DNA of 32,188 nt from Apostichopus californicus (lineage: Eukaryota > Echinodermata > Holothuroidea > Aspidochirotida > Stichopodidae): assembly GCA_020650975.1 (NCBI GenBank), contig JAIPMN010012429.1, positions 1 through 32,188 on the forward strand, in the 5' to 3' direction. The notes beneath the pieces were generated by a model. The model did no database searches, was not told the origin of the DNA, and saw only the letters and a list, made by a program, of their open reading frames with translations. Both the position numbers and the translations under genes were made by a program. Below, in pieces: positions 20,990-32,146 of the stretch (position 1 is the first letter of the stretch; every line of letters begins with the position of its first letter).

Positions 20990-21085
20990 ATTTAGTTTAG
21001 TTTAGTAGAAAAAAGGATCAGGAGGGACACTTAAGTCCCCATCAAGGACCCTATAGAGAGAGAAAAGGACCTGATGCAATTGCTT
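20990..21085 (-). mobile_element. Probable retroelement 3' tail
   Basis: Read on the minus strand, GGTCCTTGATGGGGACTTA and GTGTCCCTCCTGATCC are followed by TTTTTTCTACTAAACTAAAC, ending in an (ACTAA)n run. A structured, G/C-richer 3' end closing in a short tandem tail is typical of non-LTR retrotransposons, and the wording resembles tails common in echinoderm LINEs. Only the tail is present, with no reverse transcriptase frame, as expected for a 5'-truncated insertion. The upstream limit on the minus strand is uncertain. Confidence 0.4.
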
Positions 21086-22100
21086 ATCCGTACTTGCATA
21101 TCTTTGTGAATTATCACTATAATCGATCAGGAAATGTCAACTTGAAAAACAGACAAGAAGCTCTGATTCATACTCAAAAAAGTCAAACACAACAATATTT
21201 GTGTTTAATTATTCTCTACGGTGATTTATACATTTAGCCGAAACGAAATAGGCCCTTCATTGTGAGTGTAGATTAATATGTTAAACATGAAGCTATGATG
21301 AGTTGTGACAATGCTAGAAACTCAACATTATTTACACAGCAGGTCAACACAGTTAATGTATTCGTCTTGCCATGCAAAGAAACCACGTTGACTTAATTAA
21401 CTAAGAAAACTTGAACTTGTTCTATAGGCTGGTTTACGTGTAAGAAAACTGCTTTCAAGATGTATTCTTTGGCTGTTGAACAACAAAACTAACACGATTA
21501 CGTACCTTCAGGGAATCGTACTCTTATCTTCTCAAAGTAGAATTTATTCAAAAGATATAGTTCTCAAAAGATTACATAGTTGATGGAATTACCATAATCT
21601 TGGTCTGTATGAACTTTGAATAAAAATCTTTCAGCATATATACATAAAAATACTTTCATATCTGTTATCAAACCTTATGATTTACATGTCATACCGCCGT
21701 CATATTTCAAGATTATATATGTTTAAAGGCGACTAAGATTATCTGAAGCTATCGCCACTTTGAGTGTCATTGTTTATCGTGCATTACACACCGTACTTCA
21801 TAGAATTGTTTCGTGTGAGAATAAATGTGGGTCAATAATTATGAGATTCAAAACACAGGCACAGCCGTTGTTTCATCAAGGACCCACTTCAGATACGAGC
21901 TGATTTTTTTTTTTTTTTTGGACCAGCAACATTTCTACTTTTACATGATGTGAAAGGTTTGAAATATTATTGGTGAGTGACGACTAATAAATGACAAGAC
22001 AAAAGGCATGAAATAACGTGGATTAAAGGTGATGATAGATCCACATACTTCTTTATATGCGCATACTATACCTCCAACAATGCGCACAAACTAAACCTCC
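21086..22100. other. No gene recognised, includes a 16-bp T run
   Basis: AT-rich DNA with (T)16 at 21904-21919 and no supported coding frame. Confidence 0.6.
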
Positions 22101-23677
22101 AAGAAGGCGGCAATTGCTTGTTTTCTATTGTGATTCGTAACAGTTGCAATTGTTGATTGTTGAATAAATCTGTGTATAGAAGACAATCATAGTTAATTAT
22201 TAAAGATGTATAGATCATTAATACCTCGTCTTATGTTATTCGAGGTTAGGTTCAGTTTAAGCATTACAATGACAAGTAATGAGCTATTCCATGAACAATT
22301 TGAGAACAAAACCCAGAAACTAATGTGTGAGTTGGTTTGCAACTGTTACGAATTGCAAACCCTTCCAATAGCAATGAAAGTGGCTGCATTGTAGAGCATT
22401 AACAAAAAACAGTGGTTATCATGACCAGCCGTTTGTTAAAAAAATGTTGTGTGAACTAGTAATACTATCATATACCCTATTGATTCCTTGTGTACGTTTG
22501 TTGACTGTGTCAATTCTCTTTCAATATTATCGTTAGTGAATCCCACTGCCACATTGCGTTATCTTTGCTAGCTGCTGGATAATTGAAGCTAGCGAACAAA
22601 TCATTGTGGGCCAACTTCATAAGGCATTGAACGTGACAGAAGATGCATAATTCGTGGGATATGAATCAACCGATATGTCAGAATTGGGAGGGAGCTTACT
22701 TCGTTACGTCTCCGTTGGGATAGCTCATGGCTAAACATCTGAAAATCTGTGAGGCACGAGAAAATTCAAAACCAAGTTATGAACACGTTAGAGGCCAATG
22801 ACGTAAACCGTTGTTTCCTTCCCTTACGGTCTGGGGAAACATTTTTCAGTCTTTTTATTTTCAATGGCCGATAACAGTTTGGAGGTCAGACGAACGAATC
22901 CTTTCATTCCTTTGGCTACGCTAACCTCAATGTTTTAACGCTTAAGAACAGTGTTTCTACTCCCTACGTCGATATCGATGAAATGAAGTCATTCATAAAA
23001 AACAAAAAGAATGCACATTAGCTTAAAGAATCTGGCAAATTTTCTTCAAGGCCATTCCTTCTTAATTCTATGTTTCCTTTGACATTACTCTTGACAGTCC
23101 ACATAACGTTTGTGAGTACAAGCGCAAATCTCTCCTAAGAACAGGTTTAACATCATCTTTAGAAATGCTTAAACAGCTGTAAAAGAAAATATTCAGGGAG
23201 GGAGGAGGCCTCGGGGGTTTGTCTGTCTAGCTAATGTAGATACAAGCCTGAGAGCTCTCTGGAGGAAGTTTGGAGTCGCATTTCGTATTCAGAAGGAAGT
23301 CATTGTTATGTGTATTGATTTAAACGTCCTTGGTTGACATATCGTGGTCTCGAGGCTTTAATAACTGCGAATATCTTTCCCTTTACCCAGCCAATTGACA
23401 AGTGCAGTATTTATGTTAAAATTTTCCGAGACAATCCCAAGGAAGACAATAATGATCGATGCTAGTTAACTGGAATTGAAAATCAATACTTTTGTTTAAC
23501 GTTCATCCTTGTGTTAGCACGATAACTTGGACAGTTTGGTGAAATACTGCCCTTGAATAGAACCTAATAGAAATATTGTATTCTAAAAGATTGGGAAATA
23601 AAGTTGGCAATGAACAGGAGTTGCGTTCAAAATGAGCAATATCAACTTCAGTATAGATATATACTCCTTAAACGGAC
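22101..23677. other. No gene recognised
   Basis: Some parts are GC-richer (22560-23300), but stops are frequent in all frames. GCTAGC occurs twice near 22570-22594. A 62-codon frame at 22206-22394 is unsupported. It may be intron or intergenic DNA. Confidence 0.5.
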
Positions 23678-24038
23678 TTAAGGGTCTGCTGTATAGACCC
23701 CAACTATAGCACGCTGTCATGGAAAAGTTTCTTGAGATTACGTAATCGACCTTCCTTTGTCGTAAAATGACCTCTTTTTACCAAGTAGTCTGCAACGCCT
23801 GGCACATAGTTTTTCTTGTACGAGGGTATTTGTGTGAACGCTGTATGATTAACTACACTGTAGACATGAACATATTTCCACACAGTGTTTACACAAAGAG
23901 CCTAATGGTTTTAAGGGGCTATGTAGGCTAATTGTAGAGCCTGAGGTCGATTTACGACCGTGGCAGGTCGATTACGTAATCACAAAACTTTCCTAGCTAT
24001 AGCGTGCTATAATTGGAGCCAATAAAGCAGATCTTTAA
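23678..24038. mobile_element. TTAA-flanked MITE with long TIRs
   Basis: A 353-bp element (23682-24034) lies between TTAA (23678-23681) and TTAA (24035-24038). The left end GGGTCTGCTGTATAGACCCC and the right end in complement, AGATCTGCTTTATTGGCTCC, align without gaps. They continue through TATAGCACGCT, a GGAAA-GTTT block, GATTACGTAATCGACCT and TCGTAAA(A/T)NGACCTC, giving TIRs of at least about 90 bp. Weaker similarity continues inward (TAGTCTGCAACGCC against TAGCCTACATAGCC). There is no transposase, so it is non-autonomous. A TTAA target duplication fits the piggyBac or Kolobok superfamilies; the GGG start at the left end suits piggyBac, but the right end differs, so the superfamily is open. 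Short opposed frames at 24007-24234 and 24013-24210 are unrelated to function. Confidence 0.85.
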
Positions 24039-24367
24039 GCTCACCTTGAATAGTCCGGGTGTGAATCAGATGCCACTCACATGCTACATTAGTAATTGTT
24101 ATTACAGTCAGAGGAGTCTCGGAAATACAAAGAATTGCGATTACGAAATATATAACTTTGATAGACTTTATAAAATCAATGTTCACTACAGTCGATTCAA
24201 AATAACTTAACTCGTCCATGCAATGGCGTAACATCTAAACTAAGTAAACTATTCGTGAGTTCACGCTATCAGTGTAACACCGTTTATAATTATGCAGATA
24301 TTGCAATATACCTTTTATATTTTTACCTATTATCTTATACGGGTATCTTGTTAGGTATTGTTATAAT

Positions 24368-24512
24368 GGTTTCATGTTAGTTTTAATAGTAGTTGGTTTC
24401 ATGTAGTGGTTTCATGTTAGTGTGGTTTCATGTGGTTTCATGTTAGTTTGGTAGTGGTGGTAGTAGTGGTAGTAGTGGTTTGGTAGTAGTGGTTTCATGT
24501 TAGTTTTAGTAC
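24368..24512. repeat. Scrambled GGTTTCATGTTAGT / GTAGTGGT repeat
   Basis: GGTTTCATG occurs at five places, usually followed by TTAGT, and is mixed with runs of GTAGTGGTAGTAG. The spacing is irregular. It is a cryptically simple repeat, probably shaped by slippage. Confidence 0.8.
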
Positions 24513-25220
24513 ATAAGTACTAATAACTCATTTTTATTCACATATCAATTCAGTGATGTATTATTTTACATCAATTAAGACATTAAGTACATGTTTGCAT
24601 CCGGTAGCATTGTGGTTGGTATAGACTTATTACATATAGGTAAGAGTAGAAAAAGTAATACAGCCATGTGTTGCATTTAATATGCAATTAATATTGCCAA
24701 CATGGTAACGTTTTCAGCGTTATATGCTTCCTGGCTCGAGGGAGAGCATGATATCTTTTTGAGAGATACATTACACTAGCAGTATAGTAATATAGTGAGA
24801 TTCAGTATAGTCTACTGATACTCTGTTTTCTCTCGTAAATATTTCACCATGTCTTCCTAAGCACCCCTTTAACAGTATACAAATACAAAGAATCTTGCAG
24901 GCGCCTGAGAGTAGAACTCTCAATATTTATACCGTATGGGATTTACCACGTCATCTAAAATTCCTCGTAAATTTACCCGGTAAATAACACACATTAACAA
25001 GTGTTGAGCTCGTTTTGCGGTGTCAGATATCCCAGGCGAATACAATATATGCATATGGTGAGAAGCCTGAGGAAATTGTACGTGTAAATTTTCATGAATT
25101 ACATCTAGCGTTGAAAAGTTTGCATAATCATAATGCATGGTAAGTGAGTGCAACTGCATATATGTGAACCCATGTAGTCAGAATAGGATAGAGAGATGTA
25201 CTATGAATCTAGGTTATATA
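24513..25220. other. No gene recognised
   Basis: AT-rich. The 79-codon minus-strand frame at 24920-25159 has no domain or splice support. Confidence 0.5.
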
Positions 25221-25260
25221 TGTTGTTTGTGTTGTTGTTTGCGTTGTGCTTGTTGTTTTG
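25221..25260. repeat. (TTG)n degenerate microsatellite
   Basis: TGTTGTTTGTGTTGTTG and TTGTTGTTTTG with interruptions. Confidence 0.75.
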
Positions 25261-25763
25261 ATTTTGTCAATAATTTTCTAGCGTTTTAAAGTATCTATAG
25301 TTCAACATTTGAGGGCAAGTTGTGCTTCTGTATTATTTATTTTTATATATTTTAAGGTATAACAATCGGCGTAACTTTACTTAAATAGGTCGGAAGCAAA
25401 TAAACGTAATCGCACTACTAAAAATTTCGAGTCTGGTTTATTGATGAGATGAAATAAAAGAGACTGTTCTTCAAAAGCCCTACTTAGAAAACGGAATTTG
25501 TAAAACCCTGCTTCCTGTATACTTGCGACATATGGTGACGAGAAACGGTGTTAGGTTTTCACCCTTTTGTTGACGCTTCAAAGTTTGGTGAACATTGATA
25601 TTCTGTAGAAGGTTTGGCTATTGTACTTTTAAAGTTTGGTATTTTGAGATACAGAACAGGCTGCAGATACTAATCAAGTCAAATCTGGTATCAAACATTG
25701 CTAATTTCGAGATACTTGATGTATCTATTTGAATGTCGACACCTTTTTTTTTTGAGTGTTCAG

Positions 25764-26083
25764 TTCTGGTCAATCTTGAAAGCTCTCAACTTGAACAAGA
25801 TAATGCAGGTGAAGGCAAATGTTCAGCTCAAGATCAAAGCATTATGAGTGTCCACAAACATTGTGGGTCATTGTCTGTGGTACCAACTGAAGGGATGACA
25901 AGAGTATGTAAATTACAAACTGACCAAATTAAGCAACTGTTACCCACATCTCAGATTTTCCATACAGGCTGTAAAATATTAGAACGTGACTCGTTTGATT
26001 TATGTATTGTTAGAGGAGTAATACATTACTTCTTTCGTTCGCATTTTGTCTCCTTGTTTCTGAAAAAGTTGAGTCTAAGATAA
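25764..26083 (+). CDS. Candidate terminal coding exon, unknown protein
   Basis: Product not recognised. A T-rich tract and AG (ACC, ten T, GAGTGTTCAG, ending at 25763) precede a frame open for 106 codons to a TAA at 26081-26083; the same frame runs back to an ATG at 25733. Codon choice looks coding (many GAA, CAA, GAT and AGC), the peptide is of mixed hydrophilic composition, and it holds five cysteines (as in EGKCSAQD, HKHCGSL, RVCKLQTDQ). AATAAA lies at 26210-26215, 127 bp past the stop. A GTTAG|GTAAGA donor-like site at about 26090 falls just after the stop. No domain is visible. It may be a terminal exon, a decayed transposon frame or chance. Confidence 0.3.
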
Positions 26084-26610
26084 CCGTTAGGTAAGAACAT
26101 TGTGACATAGATACCAATAAGCATCCATCATAACATGTATTATGATTTGAACTAGAGAGGAACTGCTGACGACAAGCAATAACACGCTTAGATTAACCTT
26201 GACAGGAAGAATAAACAATCATCATTAATACAATGGTAAAAGGCAAAGTTTTGAAAGCTTAATTAATTTTATCTGACGTTTGATAATCAAAGTATGTGTG
26301 AATACGAATCAACAAAGATGACAACATCATTTATTGATCAGTAAAGACATCGTGAAGAAAACTTGGCTGTATCAAAGTTTGTTTTCTGTCATAGACAGAG
26401 GTCTTGCACTTCGCAAACTTCAAGAAGACAAGAACGTTCGATAAATAAAAACTATCTTTCAGCGGATTAGCATAAATGATGTGTTTTTGGTGGTTTCTTA
26501 TTCATCTGTCATGTATATGGTGATATTTTGCATATCTAGTTCTCTAAGGTATTCTTACTTGGAAGTATAGCTCCATTAACTTTTTATTGTACTCCTTCGA
26601 ATTCAAAGTT
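26084..26610. other. No feature beyond a poly(A) signal
   Basis: AATAAA at 26210-26215 could serve the preceding candidate exon. TTTGATAATCAAA (about 26279-26291) is a 13-bp palindrome that resembles two opposed TCF/LEF sites. Nothing else seen. Confidence 0.4.
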
Positions 26611-26641
26611 GCTCTCTCTCCACCTATCTCTCTCTCTCTCT
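26611..26641. repeat. (CT)n microsatellite
   Basis: A CTCTCT run with a short CACCTAT interruption. Confidence 0.9.
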
Positions 26642-27399
26642 TTGATAATTTGAATCAAATAAATTTTAAGAATAATTTGCATGACTACTTTATTGCTGCC
26701 ATTATAGACAATTGTACCTCGATGTCCTAGATGGCCTTAAGGCTCCCTTATTGCCAAAGTAAAACCTTCTACGCCCGGTGCACAAATGCAAGTTGAACAG
26801 TAATTTCATTCACTTTCATTTGACTTCGAATGAATCAATACTTGTGACGGAAACAGATATATAAATAGCAATTGTTTACCAAAACCACCATCAGCCTAGC
26901 TCAGAGTCAATAAAACTTTAGGCGGGACTTGTCCCTTTATTCATCCATTGCAGCATTGCAGCAAAGTACGGAACCATTAGACCCTACAGAAGCGACGCCT
27001 AGCTGCATTCTTATGACCTACTCTTTTTTTTTCTCTAGCAATCTTTTTGGCAGGGTGAGTCCTGCATTTCTATGAGAGGCTGCCCCTGGGAATGCACGAG
27101 AGTGTCGAAAAGCAATCATGGTTTCTCCAGTGTGACCCTCGAATTTGAAGAGGCTTTTCGTGTCACAGAAAGAGTATTCCCGTTCACACGCAGACAAAGA
27201 AGCATGCATGGACGTTTTACTTGATTTTCATTTAAACACTACTGAGACACAAGCTGCCATCGCTGCTTCTTACATTCCACGGTAGTTAATGTTTGAAGTA
27301 AATGATACACAGACAAAGAATATTTCCAACAAATCAATGCAAGTCACGTATATCCGTTACCCTCGTCGAATTGAAACTGTCCTTCTCTTGTTTTTGTAG
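26642..27399. other. No supported gene; possible 16-nt microexon
   Basis: A strong acceptor (a T-rich tract ending CTCTAG at 27038) and a consensus donor (GG|GTGAGT, 27054/27055) on the plus strand enclose only 16 nt, 27039-27054. A 63-codon minus-strand frame (27018-27209) overlaps, without a recognisable domain. Confidence 0.3.
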
Positions 27400-27514
27400 G
27401 GATTTTTATATAAAGTTACAAAAGACTAAGGAGGAAAGGAAACGGAAATGTGCCTTTCAACATTGCCATGAGACAAGTACTGCATTGATCCTGCTGGACT
27501 TAAACGGACAGTGA
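27400..27514 (+). CDS. Candidate terminal exon, weak
   Basis: Product not recognised. CCTTCTCTTGTTTTTGTAG ends at 27399 and is an excellent splice acceptor. The frame that follows is open for 37 codons to TGA (27512-27514). It encodes a lysine/arginine-rich stretch (QKTKEERKRKC), then a short His/Cys part and the end LLDLNGQ. The nearest plus-strand AATAAA is at 28104-28109. The frame is short and the neighbouring exons are unknown, so this is weak. Confidence 0.22.
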
Positions 27515-27520
27515 ACTAAG

Positions 27521-27548
27521 TCTCTATCTCTCTATATCTCTCTATCTC
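27521..27548. repeat. (CTAT/CTCT)n microsatellite
   Basis: A short run of CTCTATCTCTCTATAT words. Confidence 0.8.
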
Positions 27549-29428
27549 GTATAGTATTAACGAAGGGGAATTGTTTTGACTGGCTTAAGTGAACCTGAAT
27601 ATCCATTGCACTTGTTTTTAGAGCCATGTAATGATTTTATCTTAGTATCTCAATGTCAAATAGAGAAGGCAATTCTACTGCGCTGCACTTTCGAACATTT
27701 TCTGTTACGTTAAATCAGTGGCATTCTTTTCATGTATGCCTTCTTTTTTATATAAGTTAAATGTTGTTATACAGTATGGTATGATGATACGCTACATTAT
27801 ACCGTATTGTTTAGGCTGTTGCATACGTGTTAGCTTTCATGCATTGAAAGGAACACACTATATATAGACTATATATACGTGTACACCTCTGTCATATAAA
27901 ACGTTGTGACAGCCAGTTGTTCGATGTTGGTGAATCCAAAATGGCAATATTAGTGCTTGTGTTGAGGTTGAGGTTGATGTTAATATTTACATAATCATTT
28001 CCAGTTAGATCAATTCCTCAGGGAAAGGGGCTATATAGTTTGGCTCGTTAGTCTCATATTTGGCAGTCTCTGGTTTCAATGACATATGAGCTTTCGATAA
28101 GCAAATAAAGTACTTTTGTTTCGTCCTGGTGTCCCACAGTGAACCTCTCATTTACATTTTTCGTCTTTTCAGTGAAATATTTGACACGATTGTCAAAGTG
28201 TGTGGCCCCTTATTTTGACCCTTTTTGAACTTATAGCAGAGGTCATGTATCTTCTGAACCTTTATCAATAATCAGTTGATGTCTTAGGTTACTAATTTGC
28301 GACAGTCAAACTCAATCATTTAATCTACAGCAAGGCCAAACTCTCTTTTCGCTCTTCTTAGGCCCTCTGCCATTGAATTATGCATAGCAGAAAGTATTTA
28401 ACTTTTTTCCATTTTCGTGCTTTAAGATCTAAGTGGAAGAAGACATTCTGCTCTCTAACTGTCACAAAGACCTTCCAGCCTCTGTCAAAAAACGACAGCT
28501 CAGAGAGATAAATACTTAACCCACTTATTGATCTATTGCCATGTCTTTTAGGCTTTCTCGGTTTCATTAGATATGGACATTCTTCTTTATTTGTCACAAG
28601 CCGTATACGCAGACGAACTATTTACATTTAACATATTTGTATTGAAAAACGTTTTAAGTGGTTACATAAAGCAAGTGTTTCTTAGCGTTCCATCAAATAT
28701 TTTGCAGCAATTATTTTATGATGTATTGATCGTGCGGTCGTGATAATCAGAGCATTTAGTGTTTGAATTATGCAGGAGAAATGTTAATTTGCTCCATTAC
28801 ATATACAATCGCACACATCACGCGTATGTGTGTCTCCCAATCTCTATCTCATATTAATGGTTTAACTTGTGAGAAAATAGATACAAAATTGTCAAGTTTT
28901 TTTCCTCGTCCAACCCGTGTATAATAGAAGACTGTGTAACATCTGGAGCACAGTCGCTTCTGTTACTTATTTTTGAGACTGTTATATGAATTTTTAGTCT
29001 ATGCTGATCGTAATATTTACCCTACAACCCTGCATGAAGGCTACTTTAAGTAAAACTAAACATAAAATATGTTCATATTGCTGCCGGGCTTTAACAATTA
29101 TCAACACTTTATCTGAAAACTACAGGTATTGTTGCAGGGCAATATATCTATGGAGGAGATTTTAATGCAACTAAGAAAACGGATAACTTTCATTTGGAAC
29201 CAAATCACTAACCAATCATTAGAGGTGAATAGTTGGCATTAATGACTGTTACCGGATGACGGAATGTCCGTGAAAACTGCTATATTATTACACTGTGAGT
29301 TTTTATGATATGTTCCAAATGATTTTGCAAAGAAACAAAGAAGAGCATGCTACATTTTTGACATATTCTTCACGAAATCGAGTTGAACAGTTTAAAAAAC
29401 TCATTGAGTTTGAAACAAAGCTTTCTTT
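27549..29428. other. No gene recognised
   Basis: AT-rich. Imperfect hairpin arms ACAGTATGGTAT and ATACCGTATTGT lie at about 27771-27810. TATATATAGACTATATATA occurs near 27859. The 79-codon minus-strand frame at 28358-28597 has no support. Confidence 0.6.
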
Positions 29429-29862
29429 ATGAACATTTGTTATAACAATGCATATGTTACGAAAAGCATATCTGGCAGAATGGAGGGCACAGTGGTTAAA
29501 ATTCCTCTACCTAAAATGCTGTTGTTTCAGCTTTCAACAGAGTGCGAGTTTATGCTTCTGAAGGGAACAGCTGGTCGTCTGTATTGCTTAAGCAAGGCAC
29601 CAAGAAATTGTTATGCCAAACCTACAACCGCAAAAGCTCATTAGGAGAAGCAATTTGCCACTCGAGATCATTTATCAAATCTGTAACTGCACTTTCAGAA
29701 TTGTTATCTCCCCCCCCCCCTCCCACCATGCTATATGTACATCATTCGGTCTATTACGTCGTTTGTTATATAGCAATTTTATACAGTACACTATCCCAAC
29801 AAAATGATGGAGAATGCTCAGAAACGCACGTCAGACATCTGTACGTGACACCAAGCAGATAA
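29429..29862 (+). other. Overlapping open frames, no product called
   Basis: Plus-strand frames at 29429-29644, 29542-29862 and 29613-29807 overlap in a GC-richer patch, and the second crosses a C run (29710-29724). A TGTTGTTTCAG acceptor-like site ends at 29530. No frame has a recognisable domain, and no frame is clearly favoured. Confidence 0.3.
29710..29727. repeat. C run
   Basis: Eleven C followed by TCCC. Length is probably variable and prone to sequencing error. Confidence 0.8.
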
Positions 29863-32126
29863 TGAAAGTGTCTCGGAGTCTATCTCTTGATTTGGAAGTA
29901 ATTGGTTCATAATGACAATTCATTGTCTAAACCTACCGGGATTACACGGAACGATGTATTTCAAGCACAAGAAAGTGTATTAATTTGTAACTTACAAGAG
30001 TTTAAAAAGTATGATTATACAGTTAGATTGTGATAAGAGCTTATCTGGTAGCTTCGTACAGCTACGTGGGTAATAGCATAGACACAAATAAATTAGTGCT
30101 CATTGGTTAATTGCATTAGTAGAATACTATACTTTTAACACCGAAACAACTATTTTTCTTCTCAAGTGATATGTTCGTGTGTAAAACCTCTTTGTTGGCT
30201 AAAGCATGGTTGCAACATGAGTTCAGTGTTTGCTCCAGAGCGGCAAAGTTATAAATCTTACTCTGTATCCTTCACCATCATCGTCATATGATGCTATTTG
30301 AAAATGATCATCTTTCCCTCTCTTTGTAAAGAGACTTGACTATGCGTCTGAATACCTTTTTGCATGCATTCTAACATTAATGAAATACCACCAGCTGCAG
30401 CTTGCAATCACGAGAGATTATAAAACTTCTTAAAGAAAAAATCTTCAGGGTAGGACATTTCCCACCCCATGTTCTACCATAAACAACTACAAATAGGGGT
30501 AACACTTTGTATTACACATAGAAATTACCAAACGATAAGAAGAACAGGAACTTGTCTCTGTGTTTTAAATTTCAGACGGGAAGTGTGAAATCAATAATTT
30601 TATAATGTGCATAGCGTCAGATCGTATCGCTAAGACCTTGTTCTTTTGTCACATTGTTTAAATAATTCGTTGTTTATGTTTGGAGAGAGAAATCATCAAT
30701 TTTTTTGGGAATTATTTACACAAGTGGTAATATGTCAGCTATAAGGAGCCAATTTCTATAGCTCTACTATATTTTAAAACATGTACACTTGGGGTTTAAG
30801 GTTCCATCATGTTCCTCGTTCAAGTTTATGCTTATTTGCAAATTAAGTTTTGTTTAAATGGCATCGTTAACATCCATGTCTGCATTTATGTCTTTGGATG
30901 TCGACGTATTTAAAATCAATATGGACTGATTTATACATAAAATGTATAAATGACAACACTCAGTGTTTTATTTCAAGATGTTGGTCCCCTGTACGAAATT
31001 ATTTGACAAGACTTTTTTTTTTGTGCTATGATCCCTGTTGAATTAATTATCGTGCAAAGTTTGCTTCGTGATATTTATGATTAACTTTATTAATTTCATT
31101 CAATATCGATTATTATATTATATTTCGATACATGGTAAGATATTGTTGATCGATAATGAGGATTCTCTTTCTGAGTTGTTACTGCTTGTAGTGCAAACTC
31201 TGAACAGTTTGACGCTATATATACATAGTTGTAAACATAATACAATTTCCTCTCTTCGAGCCTTTCTTAGTAAATGGTCTGTATAACACTGTTATGGATC
31301 GTAATTTATGCATCTACCTGGCATTCTCTAATTATATTACCATCTTTCAAAATCAATTTAATTAATGGCTTGTTGCATCATAGTTTTCTATTTTGAACAC
31401 TTCAGGCCAATACAACTGTTTAATAATTCACACTGTCAAACACTCGTGAAATTGATATCTCAAGTTTAGATTATGAACCATATGCAAATGATGTTCGCCC
31501 CTCGGAATCCACTTAAAAGATGTTTACAGAATAGACATAATTTCACCTGAGTGAAATTTTTCAAATGTGTTAAATTGTTTGGGGCGACTCTGTCGTATAC
31601 TATCTAGTGTTTAGCCTGAATGAATTGATTTTTCCTCTTCCACCCAAGGTACTTCCTGTCAAATTTGTATGCACGTCGAAACAGGTTTCTTTCCATTCCG
31701 TTCAGTTTTTGTCTGACAGCATGACTAACAAAATGAAACGCAATACGCTCAAAGCATCCGTTAGTAGCCGGTCCTCTGCAGATTCATCTTCTGTAGATGG
31801 GCATTGGTGGTTTCTTAGTTGAACGGTGTGTAGAACAAATTCGCATTAAAAGCCCCTCGGACTTCATCGCACAAAGGTATACAGGAGAGTAATAAAAGCC
31901 AATTGGTCTTTTTTGGCAGCGAAAGTTATGGAATTACTGCGATACTTGAGAAAGGTCAATTCATGAGAGAGATTGTGCGTGAAAACTGAGATACCGGTAG
32001 TAAAAGCTTCTTGTAAAAAGTTAACAACAAAGGTTATACATAAGTCGTTGAATAAAAAAAAACTAATTTTTTTTGACAAAGATGCAGGAAAGATATCGAC
32101 GCTTTAAAAACCTTGTGTGTACTATG
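29863..32126. other. No gene recognised
   Basis: AT-rich. Contains a 10-bp-stem hairpin (GGTAGGACAT, 30449-30458, with ATGTTCTACC, 30469-30478) and an inverted GATA pair (TGATAAG 30031-30037, CTTATCT 30040-30046). The 71-codon frame at 31607-31822 ends in a serine-rich tail behind an acceptor-like TTTTTGTCTGACAG, but support is too thin to call an exon. Confidence 0.5.
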
Positions 32127-32146
32127 CCCCCCTCCCCCCCCCCCCC
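32127..32146. repeat. C run near the window edge
   Basis: Six C, T and thirteen C. It is similar to the C or G runs at 4374, 6180, 11388 and 29710. Confidence 0.85.

Noticed and set aside
27771..27810. Imperfect hairpin ACAGTATGGTAT / ATACCGTATTGT
   Set aside because: Short arms with mismatches in AT-rich DNA; no RNA family recognised.
29542..29862. 106-codon plus-strand frame
   Set aside because: It crosses a C run whose length is uncertain, two other frames overlap it, and no domain is seen.
30449..30478. 10-bp-stem hairpin as a possible microRNA precursor
   Set aside because: The stem is far too short for a pre-miRNA, which needs roughly 22 bp or more.
31607..31822. 71-codon frame ending in a serine-rich tail after an acceptor-like TCTGACAG
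   Set aside because: Only one splice-like signal, no poly(A) signal nearby, and the length is within chance.
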